Positions 46,705-58,869 of a stretch of 64,000 bases of DNA are shown piece by piece. The stretch spans positions 46,645,501 through 46,709,500 of the forward strand of contig NC_073628.1 of NCBI RefSeq assembly GCF_029407905.1, given 5' to 3'. The stretch comes from Bubalus kerabau (taxonomy: Eukaryota; Chordata; Mammalia; Artiodactyla; Bovidae). The notes under the pieces are model-generated. The model did no database searches. It had not been told where the DNA came from and saw nothing but the letters and a program-made list of their open reading frames with translations. The translations under genes were made by a program, and so were the position numbers. How positions within the stretch are numbered: position 1 is the first letter of the stretch; each line of letters opens with the position of its first letter.

Positions 46705-46805
46705 TGTCCTGGAACTTCCCTGGTGATCCAGTGGGTATGACTCCATGCTCCCAGCGCAGTGGGCCCTGGTTCAATCTCTGGTCAAGAAACTAGATTTCAT
46801 ATCCT
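46705..46805 (+). mobile_element. tRNA-derived SINE head (CHR-like)
   Basis: ggaacttccctggtgatcca head and the ggttcaatctctggtcaaga box. Confidence 0.6.
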
Positions 46806-46844
46806 GAAACTAAGTATTTGCATGCCACAACGGAATGATCCCTC

Positions 46845-47080
46845 AGATTTCCCAGGTGGCCCAGTGACAAAGAATCTGCCTGCCAATGCAGGAGACACAG
46901 AAGACATGGGTTCTATCCCTGGGTCGGGAAGAACCCCTGGAGAAGGAAATGACACCCTACTCCAGTACTCCTGCCTAGAAAATTCCATGGATAGAGGAGC
47001 CTGGTGGGCTACAGTCCATGGGGTCACAAAGAGTTGGAGCAAACTGAACATATATAGGCACACACACACACACACAATAC
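46845..47080 (+). mobile_element. Bov-tA SINE
   Basis: Head gatttcccaggtggcccagt, box aatgcaggagac, ggtgggctacagtccatggg tail, then a CA repeat. Confidence 0.9.
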
Positions 47081-47434
47081 CCACACACAGGGTCACAAGG
47101 AAGATCAAAGATCCTGTGTGCATGACTAAGACCCAGGGCAGCCAAATAATTAAATAAATAAATATTTAAAAATTTGTGTCTTCTGGTAATATCATTGAGT
47201 ATAAATATTTGCTCAGTGGTTTATATAGAAAACACTCTAAAGTTAATTGAGGCAATATACTATTTTTAAGAAGTCATGTGGGTAATTTAAAAATATTGTA
47301 CTTGCTTAGAAGACTCAAAAAACAATGTGATTTAAAAACTGATTTTAGCCATAAATGAACAAGAATTGTTTCTTTAAAAAAATATGTAGATCAACAAAAT
47401 TTTGAGTCGAAAGATTGCCAAGGATATTTTTAAT

Positions 47435-47745
47435 AGTTCACTTTAGTTCAGTTCAGTTGCTCAGTCGTGTCCAACCCTTTGTGACCCCACAGCCTGCAGC
47501 ACACCAGGCCTCCCTGTCTATCACTAACTCCCGGAGATTCCTCAGACTCATGTCTGTTGAGTCGGTGGTGCCATCCAACCATCTCATCCTCTGTCATCCC
47601 CTTCTTCTGCCTTCAATCTTTCCCAGCATCAGGGTCTTTTCAAATGAGTCAGTTCTTTGCCTCAGGTGGCCAAAGTTATTTGAGTTTCAGCCTCAGCATC
47701 AGTCCTTCCAATGAATATTCAGGACTGATTTCCTTTGGGATGTAG
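47435..47745 (-). mobile_element. BovB 3' fragment
   Basis: ttcagttcagttgctcagtc at 47,448, then the C-terminal domain read backwards, cut near 47,745. Confidence 0.88.
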
Positions 47746-47749
47746 ACAT

Positions 47750-48175
47750 TATATTTAGAGCATTTTTGGGTTCACAATATTATTGAATAGAAGGTACAGA
47801 AAGTTTTGTGAAATGAAGACATCTCTTGCCATTTCAATAAACAAGAAATGACACAGGCACCAGAGATTTCTATGGCGTCCAAATGTGAATGAGGGCTCCC
47901 AGACCTCCAGTCCAACAGATGTCACTGCTCCCCATGGTGATCTCTGAGGAGCTCAGGGAGTGAAAGAAGCAGCCATCTGGGGCATCTACCACTCCTTAAG
48001 TTGAACAAGGAAACAGGATTTGGCCCCAGAGAGCTGAGGTGCATATGAAAGGAATGAATTCAATGAGCCCAGAGGCTTGCATCTTCACATATGCAGTATG
48101 CTAAATTCCTTCACTTGAAATCTGATTTTTCTTACAGCAGCCCCTGGGATTGCAAAGTCAGACTGAGTGACTGAA
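47750..48175. other. Spacer without recognised gene
   Basis: Nothing recognised. Confidence 0.3.
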
Positions 48176-48179
48176 CAAC

Positions 48180-48350
48180 AACAATCTTTGATGTTCAGAC
48201 TGCCTTCTCCCTTTTTACAAATTTTATCACATGACTCCCCCTCCTGCCTTCTTGGAGCAGTTTTCTCAGAGCATCTGAGATTCTGTCTCCTGGGCTTGGG
48301 TCCTAAACATTGCTACCAAATAAAATCTCTCTCTACTTTCAGGGGGTGGC
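48180..48350 (+). mobile_element. Solo LTR 3' piece (ERV-type)
   Basis: A ggagcagttttctcagagca to gtctcctgggcttgggtcct stretch, followed by caaataaaatctctctctac, resembles the R/U5 region with poly(A) signal of an endogenous-retrovirus LTR. No viral coding sequence next to it. Confidence 0.5.
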
Positions 48351-48749
48351 TAATGTTTTCATTGGCAGTTTCCATGTAACTCCTGGAACTCAGGTGAGTG
48401 GGGCCAGGACATGTGCATTGGGAAAAGGTCTCGGAAGAGCATATCAAATGACAAATACACAACCTAAAAGGTGAGAAATATGTTTTATTTGGTGACTACA
48501 GATTATAGGTAGAAGGGTGGCTTCTCAGATAGCTCTAAGGAACTGTTCAAAAGTTATAAGGAGGAAAAAAAAAAAAAGTTATAAGGAGAGCCCGATGGGT
48601 CGCACAGAGTCGGACATGACTGAAGTAACTTACCTTACCTTACAGTATATAAAATCATTTGGTGTTAAAAAAAAATCAGAAAATATCAAAGAATTATTGC
48701 ACATGATAAAAATGATACATCTCACTAATTTTCATGCATTTTAAATTTT

Positions 48750-49046
48750 ACTTATTTTGGCTATTCTGGGTCTTCCTTGCTATGCACAGCCTTTCTCTTG
48801 TTGTGGCGAGCAGGGGCACTAGAGAAGTAGAAATGCACTGGTTTCTCATTTTGGTGGCTTCTCTCATTGCAGAGCATGGCGCCAGGGTGTATGTGCTTCA
48901 GTAGTCACGGCTCCCAGGCCCCAGTCCGGTGCTTGTGGGGCTTGGGCTTAGTTGCTCTGCAGCCCGTGGGATTTTCCCAGACCAGGGATCTAACCTGTAT
49001 CCCTTGCACTGACTGGTGGATTCTTAATCACTGGACCACCAGGGAA
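48750..49046 (-). mobile_element. CHR-type tRNA SINE
   Basis: ttctgggtcttccttgctat, ttcagtagtcacggctccca, gggattttcccagaccaggg, and the head end ctggaccaccagggaa. Confidence 0.88.
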
Positions 49047-49489
49047 TTTTTTCTTTTTTTCTTTTTTTCTCTGTATGGAAAGAGGCAGGAGTCTGGTCTT
49101 ATTGAAGTCATCCATGTGACATTCATGGTGACCACCTCAGGACACCGACCTTCTTCTCCTCCTTGAACTGCCCTCAGGGCACACTGTCTTGGGGCTGCAG
49201 TGGATGACGGCCTTTGGGCTGCAATAACCTTTGTTTACTGACATGGCAAGTGAAGTAATTGTCTCCAAAGGAAAGTGTAGGAGAAGACAGCAAGTGGAAC
49301 TGAGGGAGAATGTCTACCGAGTCCCCGCTAGATGCACCTGCTCACTGGGTTACACAAATGAGGCAGGGAAAGCATTGTTTCACCAAAATTTATTCAGGCT
49401 CGTGATCCTTCTCCTCGAATTATCAGAGGGCTTCCTTGTAAAATCCAGTTTGAATAATAATTCTAAGTCAGTTCAGCAAAAAAACCCAC

Positions 49490-50387
49490 TCTTGATATCT
49501 GTATAATCATAAAGGATTTGATTTAGGTCATACCTGAATGGTCTAGTGGTTTTCCCTACTTTCTTCGATTTAAGTCTGAATTTGGCAGTAAGGAGTTCAT
49601 GGTCTGAGCCACAGTCAGCTCCTGGTCTTGTTTTTGCTGACTGTATAGAGCTTCACCATCTTTGGCTGCAAAGAATATAATCAATCTGATTTCGGTGTTG
49701 ACCATCTGCTGATGTCCATATATAGAGTCTTCTCTTGTGTTGTTGGAAGAGGGTGTTTGTTATGACCAGTGCATTTTCTTGGCAAAACTCTATTAGTCTT
49801 TGCCCTGCTTCATTGCGTATTCCAAGGCCAAATTTGCCTGTTACTCCAGGTGTTTCTTGACTTCCTACTTTTGCATTCCAGTCCCCTATAATGAAAAGGA
49901 CATCTTTTTTGGATGTTAGCTCTGTGGTTTTTCCTGTGGTCATGTGTGGATGTGAGAGTTGGACTGTGAAGAAGGCTGAGCGCTGAAGAATTGATGCTTT
50001 TGAACTGAGGTGTTGGAGAAGACTCTTGAGAGTCCCTTGGAATGCAAGGAGATCCAACCAGTCCATTCTGAAGGAGATCAGCCCTGGGATTTCTTAGGAA
50101 GGACTTATGCTAAAGCTGAAACTCCAGTACTTTGACCACCTCACTCGAAGAGTTGACTCATTGGAAAAGACTCTGATGCTGGGAGGGACTGGGGGCAAGA
50201 GGGGAAGGGGACGACAGAGGATGAGATGGCTGGATGGCATCACTGACTCGATGGACGTGAGTCTCAGTGAACTCCGGGAGTTGGTGGGGGACAGGAAGGC
50301 CTGGCGTGCTACAATTCATGGAGTCGCAAAGAGTCGGACACAACTGAGCGACTGATCGTATCTGATCTGATCTGATCTTGATATCTG
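49490..50387. mobile_element. 5'-inverted (twin-primed) BovB with TSD
   Basis: The left part (about 49,502-49,925) is BovB endonuclease on the minus strand, with GDWNAKVG and QIDYILC motifs. The right part (49,926-50,375) is the BovB C-terminus and 3' end on the plus strand, ending in a TGATC repeat. The 12-base direct repeat tcttgatatctg at 49,490-49,501 and 50,376-50,387 encloses both parts, so this is one insertion event with 5' inversion. Confidence 0.93.
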
Positions 50388-50609
50388 GTCTCCCCAAGAA
50401 TCTGATCAAACTTCCTCACTGCCACTATTAGTATCCAGTTCATCTGGGCTGCCCTTAGCAAAAAATCTACTAGTTTGGTTCAGCCAAGATCCTTTGCAGA
50501 CCTGATTCCTCCTCATAGGCAATTACCAGCCAAGAAACACACTGCTTCTGAATTGTGAGTCCCTACCACCTGTATCTGTTGAAGTTGGATGACCTGAGAT
50601 GCTAGGGTA

Positions 50610-50850
50610 TCCTTATCTGTATTATCATTGTCCTAAATAAAATTTAATGTAGCCACTTACACCAGTGTCTGCGTCTGATTTTCCTTGGAAAGAACTCCCT
50701 CAACTGATTACTGCTCAGGCAGGAAGCGTTCTTCAAGTATCCCCCAGATTCCCACATACTCAAGGATGACCAATTTGGAGTCTGACCACTTTTTAGTTTC
50801 CATATCAGGCCTCGAGCTATTTTCAGAAAATTCATTTCAACTTTAAAACA
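50610..50850 (+). repeat. Block shared with 58.35-58.57 kb
   Basis: tgctcaggcaggaa, tatcccccagattccc and tctgattttc-tggc-type sequence recurs at 58,350-58,565. Upstream flank of PRAME units 2 and 3; it may contain an old LTR (an AATAAA-type motif precedes it). Confidence 0.65.
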
Positions 50851-51194
50851 TTCTTCTTTTTGATCTCATAGTAACTGTGATCCCAGAGGAACATCACCAC
50901 CTTGAATTTTGAAATTTCCACATTTCCACTAACATCACAGCCTTTTCCAACATTTATGTGATCTGACAATTGGAGGAGTCCTTCTCATCCCTTCAGCTAT
51001 GACAGGAATGGGCGAATTTAATTCAGATGACCATTATATCTACTACTATGGGAAAGAATCTCTTTGAAGAAATGTAGTAGCCTTCATAGTCAACAAAAGA
51101 ATCTGAAATGCAATACTTGGGTATAGTCTCAAAAATGACAGAATGATCTCGGCTCTTTTCCAAGGCAAACCATGGACATGTCCAATGATTGACA

Positions 51195-51298
51195 TAAGTT
51201 TGAGAAAGCCCCAGGGGTTGATGATGGACAGGGAAACCTGGCTGCGGTCCATGGGGTCACAAAGAGTCAGACACGACTGAGTGACGGAACTGAATTGA
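51195..51298 (+). mobile_element. BovB 3' tail fragment
   Basis: gttgatgatggacagggaaa, ggggtcacaaagagtcagac and the gaactgaattgat end. Confidence 0.75.
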
Positions 51299-52445
51299 TG
51301 CCCCAACGACTAACACTGAAAACTGAAGTTGAACGGTTCTATGAAGACCTATGTGACCTTCTAGAGCTAAAAACAAAAAAAGATGACCTTTTCATCATAG
51401 GGGGCTAGAATGAAAATGTAGGAAGTCAAGAGTAACAGACAAGTTTGACCTTGCAGTACAAAATGAAGCAGGCAGAGGCTAACAGAGTGTTGTGAAAAGA
51501 ACACACCTGTCATAGCAAACACCCTTTCCATTAACCCAAGAGAAGACTCTACACATGGATATCACCAAATGGTCAATACCAAAACAGGTTGATTATATTC
51601 CTTGTAGTCAAAAATGAGAGACTCTATATAGCCAGCAAAAACAAGTCTGGGAGTTGACTGTGGCCAGATCATGAACTTCTTGCCGAATTCAGATTCAAAT
51701 TGAAGAATGTAGGGAAAACCACTAGGCCATTCAGGTCTAACCTAAATCAAAAAAGTGAAAGTCACTCAGTTGTGTCCGATTCTTTGAGACCCATGGACAA
51801 TACAGTCAATGGAATTGTCCAGGCCAGAATAATGGAGTGGGGAGCCTTTCACTTCTCCAGGGTATCTTCCCAACCCAGAGATCAAGCCCAGATCTTCCAC
51901 ATTTCAGGCAATTTCTTTATCAGCTGAGCCACAAGGGAAGCCCAAGAACACTGGAGTGGATAGCCCATCCCTTCTCTAGTGCATCTTCCGGACCCAGGAA
52001 TGGAACTGGGTCTCCTGCATTGCATACACATTCTTTACTAACTGAGCTATCAGGAAAAACTCATGATTATACAGTGGAAGTGACAAATAGATTCAAGGGA
52101 ATAGATCTGATAGATAAAGTGCTTGAAGAACTGTGGACAGAGGTTTGTAACATTGTACAGGAGGTGGTGATCAAAACCATCCCCAAGAAAAGAAATGCCA
52201 AAAGGCAAAATGGTTGTCTGAGGAGGCCTTAAAAATAGCTGGAAAAAAAAAAAAAAAAGAAGTGAAAGGCAAAGGAGAAAAGGAAAAATATATCCATCTG
52301 AATGCAGAGTTCCAGAAAACAGCAAGGAGAGATAAGAAATCCATTTTAAGTGAAAAATGCAAAGAAATAGAGGAAAATAATAGGGCAGGAGAGACTAGAG
52401 ATCTCTTCAAGAAAATTAGAAATACCAAGGGAACATTTCATGCAA
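51299..52445 (+). mobile_element. BovB endonuclease region, split by SINEs
   Basis: 51,299-51,755 is BovB endonuclease with many deletions. After the SINE block it continues at 52,065-52,445 with the linker before RT (GNA-like gtgacaaatagattcaaggg, then the lysine-rich part). A short minus-strand BovB piece (about 52,447-52,530) follows. Confidence 0.8.
51757..52062 (-). mobile_element. Two Bov-tA-type SINE pieces
   Basis: Both end in the tRNA-like head on the minus strand: cagctgagccacaagggaag near 51,930 and aactgagctatcaggaaaaa near 52,050. Inserted in the BovB. Confidence 0.8.
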
Positions 52446-52564
52446 AATAATGTCTCTGCTTTGTAATATGCTCTCTAGATTGGTCATAACTTTTCCTCTA
52501 AGGAGTAAGCATCTTTTTATTTCGGTGGCCATATTAACAAAACTCAATCTATTTTGTATAGTGA

Positions 52565-52896
52565 ATCACTGAATAAGTCCTAGATTCCCCCTCCCCCAAT
52601 TCTTTTTCTTTCATGAATGAAAGATGAATGAATGATGATCTGACTCAATCAATTCATCTGGAGACTGGCAGTAACCCAATCAGGATGAACCCGAGGGATG
52701 CTCTGGAATCCAATCAGGTAATGCCTACTGATTGGAAGTTAGCAGTTGAAAGGAGAAAAGATGTGGTTAAAAAGTTCCATAAAATGCCCCAGCACCAAAG
52801 AATAGACGCAGAAACTTCTCGCTCTGGAGTCACTCCTTGTGTTCTCCACCAAGTCTGAGGTCTGAGCAGCACCCCCACCCGACCACATCAGACCTG
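52565..52896 (+). promoter_or_regulatory. Promoter and first exon of the intact PRAME gene
   Basis: CCAAT at 52,676-52,680 and 52,710-52,714 (each followed by cagg), an inverted ATTGG at 52,731-52,735, and a TATA-like cataaaat at 52,778-52,785. A transcript start near 52,808 would fit. The untranslated exon would end at 52,896 before a GTGAAT donor. The same layout stands before both PRAME pseudogenes. Confidence 0.6.
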
Positions 52897-53720
52897 GTGA
52901 ATTAACCTCAGTGAGGGATGTTCTGCCAATGGCCAGCATGCAATGAATGGTATAACGCAGTTTGACATGGCATGGAGAGTTTACTTTTTTCTCTTCTTTA
53001 GGTTAAATTTAAATCTATCTTTTTGCCTCAAAGTATACTTTTCTATATTTTCCAATATATATATATATAATTTTCCAATTCTAAACATTTTGATTTGTGC
53101 TTTGGTTTCTATTATTTAAAAGTCTTAACCAGCAGTTTTTCTTTTTAAAGACATCTGTTTGACATGCTGTTTCTTGACATTTAAGGTTTTTACTCTATAC
53201 ACAAATGGCATTCCCTTTACAAGTATCTCCTTAATCTTTCCCAGCTAAGTTGACTTTGGGAACTGAGGATGGAAGCTGTGTTCTGCATGAACTCCTGTCC
53301 CCATAGTTTGGGCTTTAAACAATAGTTCTTTTTTTTTTTTTTTTTCACCATAAAAACAAAGAGAGTCAGCTTTTTCAGTCTCCTGGTGCAGATGTGCAAG
53401 AGGGACATGCATTAAGGAAAGCAGTGGATGGAAACAGATGAGCCTCCAGTTGGCTTTCTTCCTTCCTGCAACTTGTTAGATTCTTGCTCTAGTGGCAGGA
53501 TGGGGAGAGCTCTGGCCTTAGGGACATAAACCCAGACTGGAATCCAGACACACCGAAGTCTTCCATTCTGATTCATCATTGCCGGAGCAATGACTGTGAC
53601 CTTGATTTGATTTCTCTGAAGTGTGGGGAGAGAGACTACCCTGATGTAACCATGATTGTTCTGAGAAGGATGTCTTGTCTCTTTGCAGTTTCCCAGGATT
53701 CAATTCAGAGAAGAGTCAGG

Positions 53721-56454
53721 ATGAGTGTTCACAATCCTCCCAGACTTGTGAACTTGGCAGCAGTTGGCCTGCTGAGAGACGAGCCCTTAGCCATCTCGAC
53801 TTTGGAGTTTCTGCCCACAGAGCTCTACCCACCACTCTTCATGGCTGCCGTCTTTGGCCGACGCAGGGAGACCCTGAAGGCTATGGTGCCAGCCTGGCCC
53901 TTTGCCCGCCTGCCTCTGGGGGGCCTGATGCAAAAGCCTCACCAAAGAACCTTACAAGCAGTTCTGGAAGGCCTTGATGTCCTGCTTGCCCAGAAGGTTC
54001 ACCCCAGGTGAGTCAGATCCAGGGAGCCTGGCAGGGTCTTGGATTCCTGGAAGAGACACATGGTGCCAGGCAGAGTGGATGACCAAGTGGTGGACCAGAG
54101 GCTTCTGAAAAAGCTCAGAGGCTTTTTCAGAAGAATTGCTGAGATCACTTTGGGAAATCCCTTACAAATATATAATAGGAAGGATGGGAGAGAAAAAAGA
54201 GCTGGGGGAGAGGGAGCAAGAAAGGAAAGAAACACAACAAGTGAGAGCAGGACTGTGAAGTAAGAGCACAGACGGGGAGATGGGATGTTGCCTGAACTCT
54301 GAGGCTGTGGGTTCATTCAGTGTGGATTTTGAATAATCTCACCCCACCCATCTGCTGTTTCCCCACAGGAGGGGCAAGCTGCAGGTGCTGGACTTAAGGA
54401 ATACCGGCCAGGACTTCTGGAACATGTGGTCTGGAGGCAAGGGCCACATGCCCTCAAGCTCACTGCTGGTTCCAGTGGCTGAGGACATGTCCAGGAAAAG
54501 GCACCCCTTGACTCCCTTAGAAGTGTACATAGAACTTTGTCTTATGAAAAAGCCCCTGGAGAAATTCCTTACCTACCTCTTCAGGTGGGTGGAGCAGAGA
54601 AAAGCCTTCATACACCTGTGCTGTAAGAAGATGAAGATTATTTCAATGTCCAAGGAAAATATGAAGAAAGTTCTCAGGATGGTGAAGCTGGACTGTGTAC
54701 AGATGGTGAAACTGAGTTTCACCCAGAAGCTGTCCACCCTGGCCCAGTTTGCTCCTCTCCTAGGTCAGATGAGCAATGTTCAGAGTCTCATTCTCTCCCA
54801 CATTCGTGGGTCTGCTGTTGAGGAGCAGAACCATCAGGATCTTCTGAAATTGACCTCTCAGATCCTCCGGCTGCAGAACCTCCGGGAACTCTGCATGGAA
54901 GCTCCATCCTTCCTTGAAGGCCGTCTGGACCAGATGCTCAGGTGAGGCTCTACCAGCAGCTGATTAACAGTGGACACAATGGTAGAATATCAAGGGAAGT
55001 GTCTCATCTGCTGCTCCACTGTGAAATGCAGTATTACAGAAGCACAGCAATCCAGGTGGGGGGAATCGGTTACAGAAGCTCTGGAAAGGGACACCATGCT
55101 GGGAACCCACAAGTTAGGGGGCCTAGATCTAGTGCAAGTGTGTATGTGATTTCTTCTTGGGGGAGAGATTTCTGTGTTCTGAAGATTTATGTATAGGTAA
55201 GCGAAGGGGGCATTGAAGAGGGAAAATCACATCAGCCTGAGCGTTGTGAAAAGAACTCTGTGGTCACTAACCTGTGACCACAAGGAGCCTGTTTTAAAGT
55301 CCAAGTCAGTGACAGGTGGCCTTTTGCTGCATATAAGGTAATTAATACATGGGAAATGCATGGTTCTGGAGATGATGGTAGCAAAGCAGAGCAAAAAGAA
55401 TGTAAAAAGTGATAGAAAGTTTGTAGATGTCATAGGGCTGGGAGTCCCTAAAGACTGGCAGCCCCTTTCTGCAGGTATGCCAAGAGCCTCACCTGGCCAG
55501 AGGTATATGACTGGCAGCTCACCCACAGAGTGGCGATCTAAATGAAAAGCATTTTTTATCTCATCTCCCAGAACTAACACTCTTGATGTCCACCCTGATG
55601 GACACTTTATGTCATGCTCTCCTCTGATCATGTTCTAGTGCATTCCATTATGTCTATTCATCCTGCTAAGGAAGTAGAGTGTACTGTACTCTGCTTGACA
55701 GATGAGGAAAGACGGGTTTCAAGATCATGTGAATGTGATCCAGTCACACTAAGAAAATGGCAGGACTCAACCTAGAATGAGACTGCACATTCTAGAATTT
55801 GAACTGTATCAGCTTTGGGCCAATCATTGAGTTCTCCTCTGGAACTCAACTGCTACTTTGGTTTCCCTCATCTAATTGCTTCTTCCCCCCCTCCACCCCA
55901 GGTGCTTGAAGACCCCCTTGGACAACATCTCAATCACCAACTGCCTGCTTACAGAATCAGACCTGACCCATCTGTCCTGGTGTCCAAAAATCTGTCAGCT
56001 GAAGGGCCTGAATCTTAGTGGCGTCACCCTGACCGACTTTAATCCCAAGCTCCTTCAAGTCCTACTGGAGAAAGTTGCAGGCACTCTGGAAGAACTGGAC
56101 TTAAATCTGTGTGGGATCACGGACGTCCACCTCATGGGCTTTCTGCCTGCCCTGAGCTGCTGCTCCCAGCTCAGGGTCCTCACCATGTGCGGAAACCTCA
56201 TCTCCATGGCTGTCCTGGAGAGTGTGCTGCGTCATACTGACAGGCTCCCTGATTTAAATGTAGAGCTTTATCCAGCCCCTCGGGAGAGTTACAGCTCTCT
56301 GGGTGTCCTTAATTTGGAGAGCCTTGCTCAGATAAAGGCTAAGCTAAGGGTGATCCTTACAGACTTAGAACGTCCCAGGAAGATTTGGGTTAGCCTCAGC
56401 CCCTGTCCTCACTGTGGTGATGACATGTGTGCTCACCTGAGTCCCAACACATAA
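53721..56454 (+). CDS. PRAME-family leucine-rich protein, three coding exons
   Basis: An apparently intact PRAME-family gene. Coding exons are 53,721-54,007, 54,369-54,941 and 55,902-56,454. Each junction has good signals (GTGAGT or GTGAGG donors, pyrimidine tract plus CAG acceptors), and the phases fit. The joined frame is 1413 bases, or 470 residues plus stop, the usual length of the family. The N-terminus starts MSVHNPPRLVNLAAVGLLRD. LPTELYPPLFMAA and the family signature TLKAMVPAWPFARLPLG follow at about 31-67. The rest is leucine-rich repeat sequence, and the C-terminus has a CPHCGDDMC cysteine cluster. PRAME proteins act as substrate receptors of cullin-2 ubiquitin ligases and as transcriptional repressors, mainly in germ cells and early embryos; for this member that is inference. 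The acceptor before the start is tttcccag at 53,696. Which of the many bovine PRAME-like loci this is I cannot tell. Confidence 0.9.
54102..54133 (+). other. Perfect 13-base inverted repeat in PRAME intron
   Basis: cttctgaaaaagc at 54,102-54,114 and its exact reverse complement at 54,121-54,133, separated by six bases. It could form a hairpin in the intron. The other two PRAME copies lack it. Confidence 0.85.
54942..55901 (+). other. Last coding intron of the PRAME gene
   Basis: About 960 bases with no repeat recognised and no exon-like signal. It ends in a C-rich acceptor tract. Confidence 0.7.
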
Positions 56455-56769
56455 TTCTGTAATACCCTGCCTAGTCGGTTGCTTCTATCAGAAGCTTTCT
56501 TCTGGACACTTGAAAACTGAAATCTAGGACATACATCCATTATGAAGGGAAAACACAGCCCTGGTTTCTGATATAAGCTCAGTGTGATTGAAAAACCAGA
56601 TCCAGCAGGGGTGCAGGATTCCAAAAGGGAGTGTTGACTTGAGGAATTGATGTGACTTTTCTAGAGATGTGTTTATAGAGTCAAATATGAAACTGAGTTT
56701 CTGGAAGATTCAATCTGAGACACAGATGTTCAAGTTATTTCTGTATGCACACTTGTAGAAATGATCAGA

Positions 56770-56775
56770 AATAAA
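56770..56775 (+). terminator. Poly(A) signal of the PRAME gene
   Basis: AATAAA about 316 bases after the stop codon, the first one downstream. Confidence 0.6.
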
Positions 56776-56799
56776 GAGACGTTCAGTGTAAATGATAAA

Positions 56800-57730
56800 T
56801 GGCATCCGTGATATTATTCTGCTTTCTGTATTTGCATCTCATGGATCTCCAGTTACTGGTGGAGTGGAAGCCCTCTGTTGCGTATCATCTGAAACTCCAT
56901 CATTCCCTAGTTATCTTTTTTCTTCATGGTTTCCTTACTTAGTTCTGGTGGTTAATACAAACAGCAAAGGAAATACACTCAGTGGTCCTCAATAGCACAT
57001 CCTGTCAAGAGTGGGTACTTACATGCATATTCCTATGAGAAAAACACTAAAATCATACAGGCATGAAATATGGTTTTGTTACGTTTATACCAGAAGTATA
57101 TTTCAGAAGTATGTCTTTTGAAGCCTAGGTCATGTCAATAAGAGTTTTATTTTATTCCCATACCTACTCTTGTTCTTCCCTATCGAGGAAGACTTAGTAG
57201 AGCATGTTTTGACATCAGCATATCAAGATGTGTAATAAAATGCCTTTACACCATGTAACTTATAGTTGGCCATTTTTATTCTCAGCTCCCTACTCTCTCC
57301 CTCAATCAGCTGCAGATTCATTATAAAATATTTCTTATGATTCTCTGGATCTCCTGTCTTACTAGTCTATAATGATGCAGAAAATATTTTTCCCTGATCC
57401 CTCTTCTCATATCTAGATATGTACTATTACAAATATTCTCTATGTGGTTTTAAATGTGATTGATAGCCTCAAGATATTTAACTATGTTAGAAGACTGGGT
57501 TCCCATTGGGTACTGCAGGAGACACTATTTTATAAAGTAGATGGGCTATAAGGTATATAGCTCGTTACATTTATAAATTCATAATACAGCGAAGAGAGAC
57601 AGAAGACATAAACCATTTGAAAACAAGTTAGAACAAATTAAATAATGATTAGTGAAAATCACTTGTGGTCCAGTGGCAGTAATTCATCAAGTCCACAGGG
57701 AAGCTGGAGAAGCCAAATTCGGGAGGAATG
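56800..57730. other. AT-rich spacer
   Basis: No gene recognised between the PRAME 3' end and the next L1. Confidence 0.35.
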
Positions 57731-57731
57731 T

Positions 57732-58344
57732 CAAAAGAAGCCCATTGAAGCAACCTAGATGTCCATCAGCAGATGAATGGATAAGAAAGCTGTGGTACAT
57801 ATACACAATGGAGTATTACTCAGCCATTAAAAAGAATACATTTGAATCAGTTCTAATGAGGTGGATGAAACTGGAGCCTATTATACAGAGTGAAGTAAGC
57901 CAGAAAGAAAAACACCAATACAGTATACTAACACATATATATGGAATTTAGAAAGATGGTAACAATAACCCTGTGTACGAGACAGCAAAAGAGACACGGA
58001 TGTATAGAACAGTCTTATGGACTCTGTGGGAGAGGGAGAGGGTGGGAAGATTTGGGAGAATGGCATTGAAACATGTAAAATATCATGTATGAAATGAGTT
58101 GCCAGTCCAGGTTCGATGCATGATACTGGATGCTTGGGGCTGGTGCACTGGGACGACCCAGAGGGATGGAATGGGGAGGGAGGAGGGAGGAGGGTTCAGG
58201 ATGGGGAACACATGTATACCTGTGGCGGATTCATTTTGATATTTGGCAAAGCTAATACAGTTATGTAAAGTTTAAAAATAAAATAAAATTTAAAAAATAA
58301 AAAAATAAAAAATAAATTAATAAAAAAAACAAAAGAAGCCCATT
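57732..58344 (+). mobile_element. Ruminant L1 3' insertion with TSD
   Basis: 5'-truncated L1 of about 580 bases, including the end of ORF2 (WYIYTMEYYSAIKKN) and a 3' UTR with an A-rich tail. The 15-base repeat caaaagaagcccatt flanks it at 57,732-57,746 and 58,330-58,344. Confidence 0.93.
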
Positions 58345-58349
58345 TGGCA

Positions 58350-58565
58350 GTCTATTGTCATCATGCTGAATAAGATTTGTCTTCAACACGTAACCCCGTG
58401 TCTGTCTCTGATTTTCTTTGGCACAATGATGAAAGCTCAGGCAGGAAAGGTCCTTCTGAATATCCCCCAGATTCCCGCATACCCGAGAATGACCAACTTG
58501 GAATCTGGCCACTGTGGCAGAGCTCCATATCAGCCCATGAGCTTTCTTCAGAGACTAATTTTCTG
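58350..58565 (+). repeat. Block shared with 50.6-50.85 kb
   Basis: Same block as upstream of the intact PRAME gene (gctcaggcaggaa, tatcccccagattccc). Confidence 0.65.
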
Positions 58566-58867
58566 ATTGATTGATTGATTTTGTTTTGGCTGTGCTAGGT
58601 CTTCCTTGCTGCAGAGCTTTCTCTAGCTGTGGTGCACACAGCTGCTCTTCATTGCAGTGCTCGGGCTTCTCCTTGAGGTGGCGTCTCTCGTTCTGGAGCA
58701 CAGGCTCCAGTCCACAGCCTTAACTTGTTGCTACACATGGGCTCATGGTTGCTGCTTATGGGCTTAGTTGCCCTGTGGCATGAGACATATTCCTGGGCCA
58801 GGGATTCAACTGGCATCCCCTGCACTGTAAGATAGATTCTTAAACTCTGGACCACCTCAGAAGTCCC
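58566..58867 (-). mobile_element. CHR-type tRNA SINE
   Basis: ttggctgtgctaggtcttcc, gtgctcgggcttctccttga, and head end ctggaccacctcagaagtcc. Confidence 0.88.
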
Positions 58868-58869
58868 AG

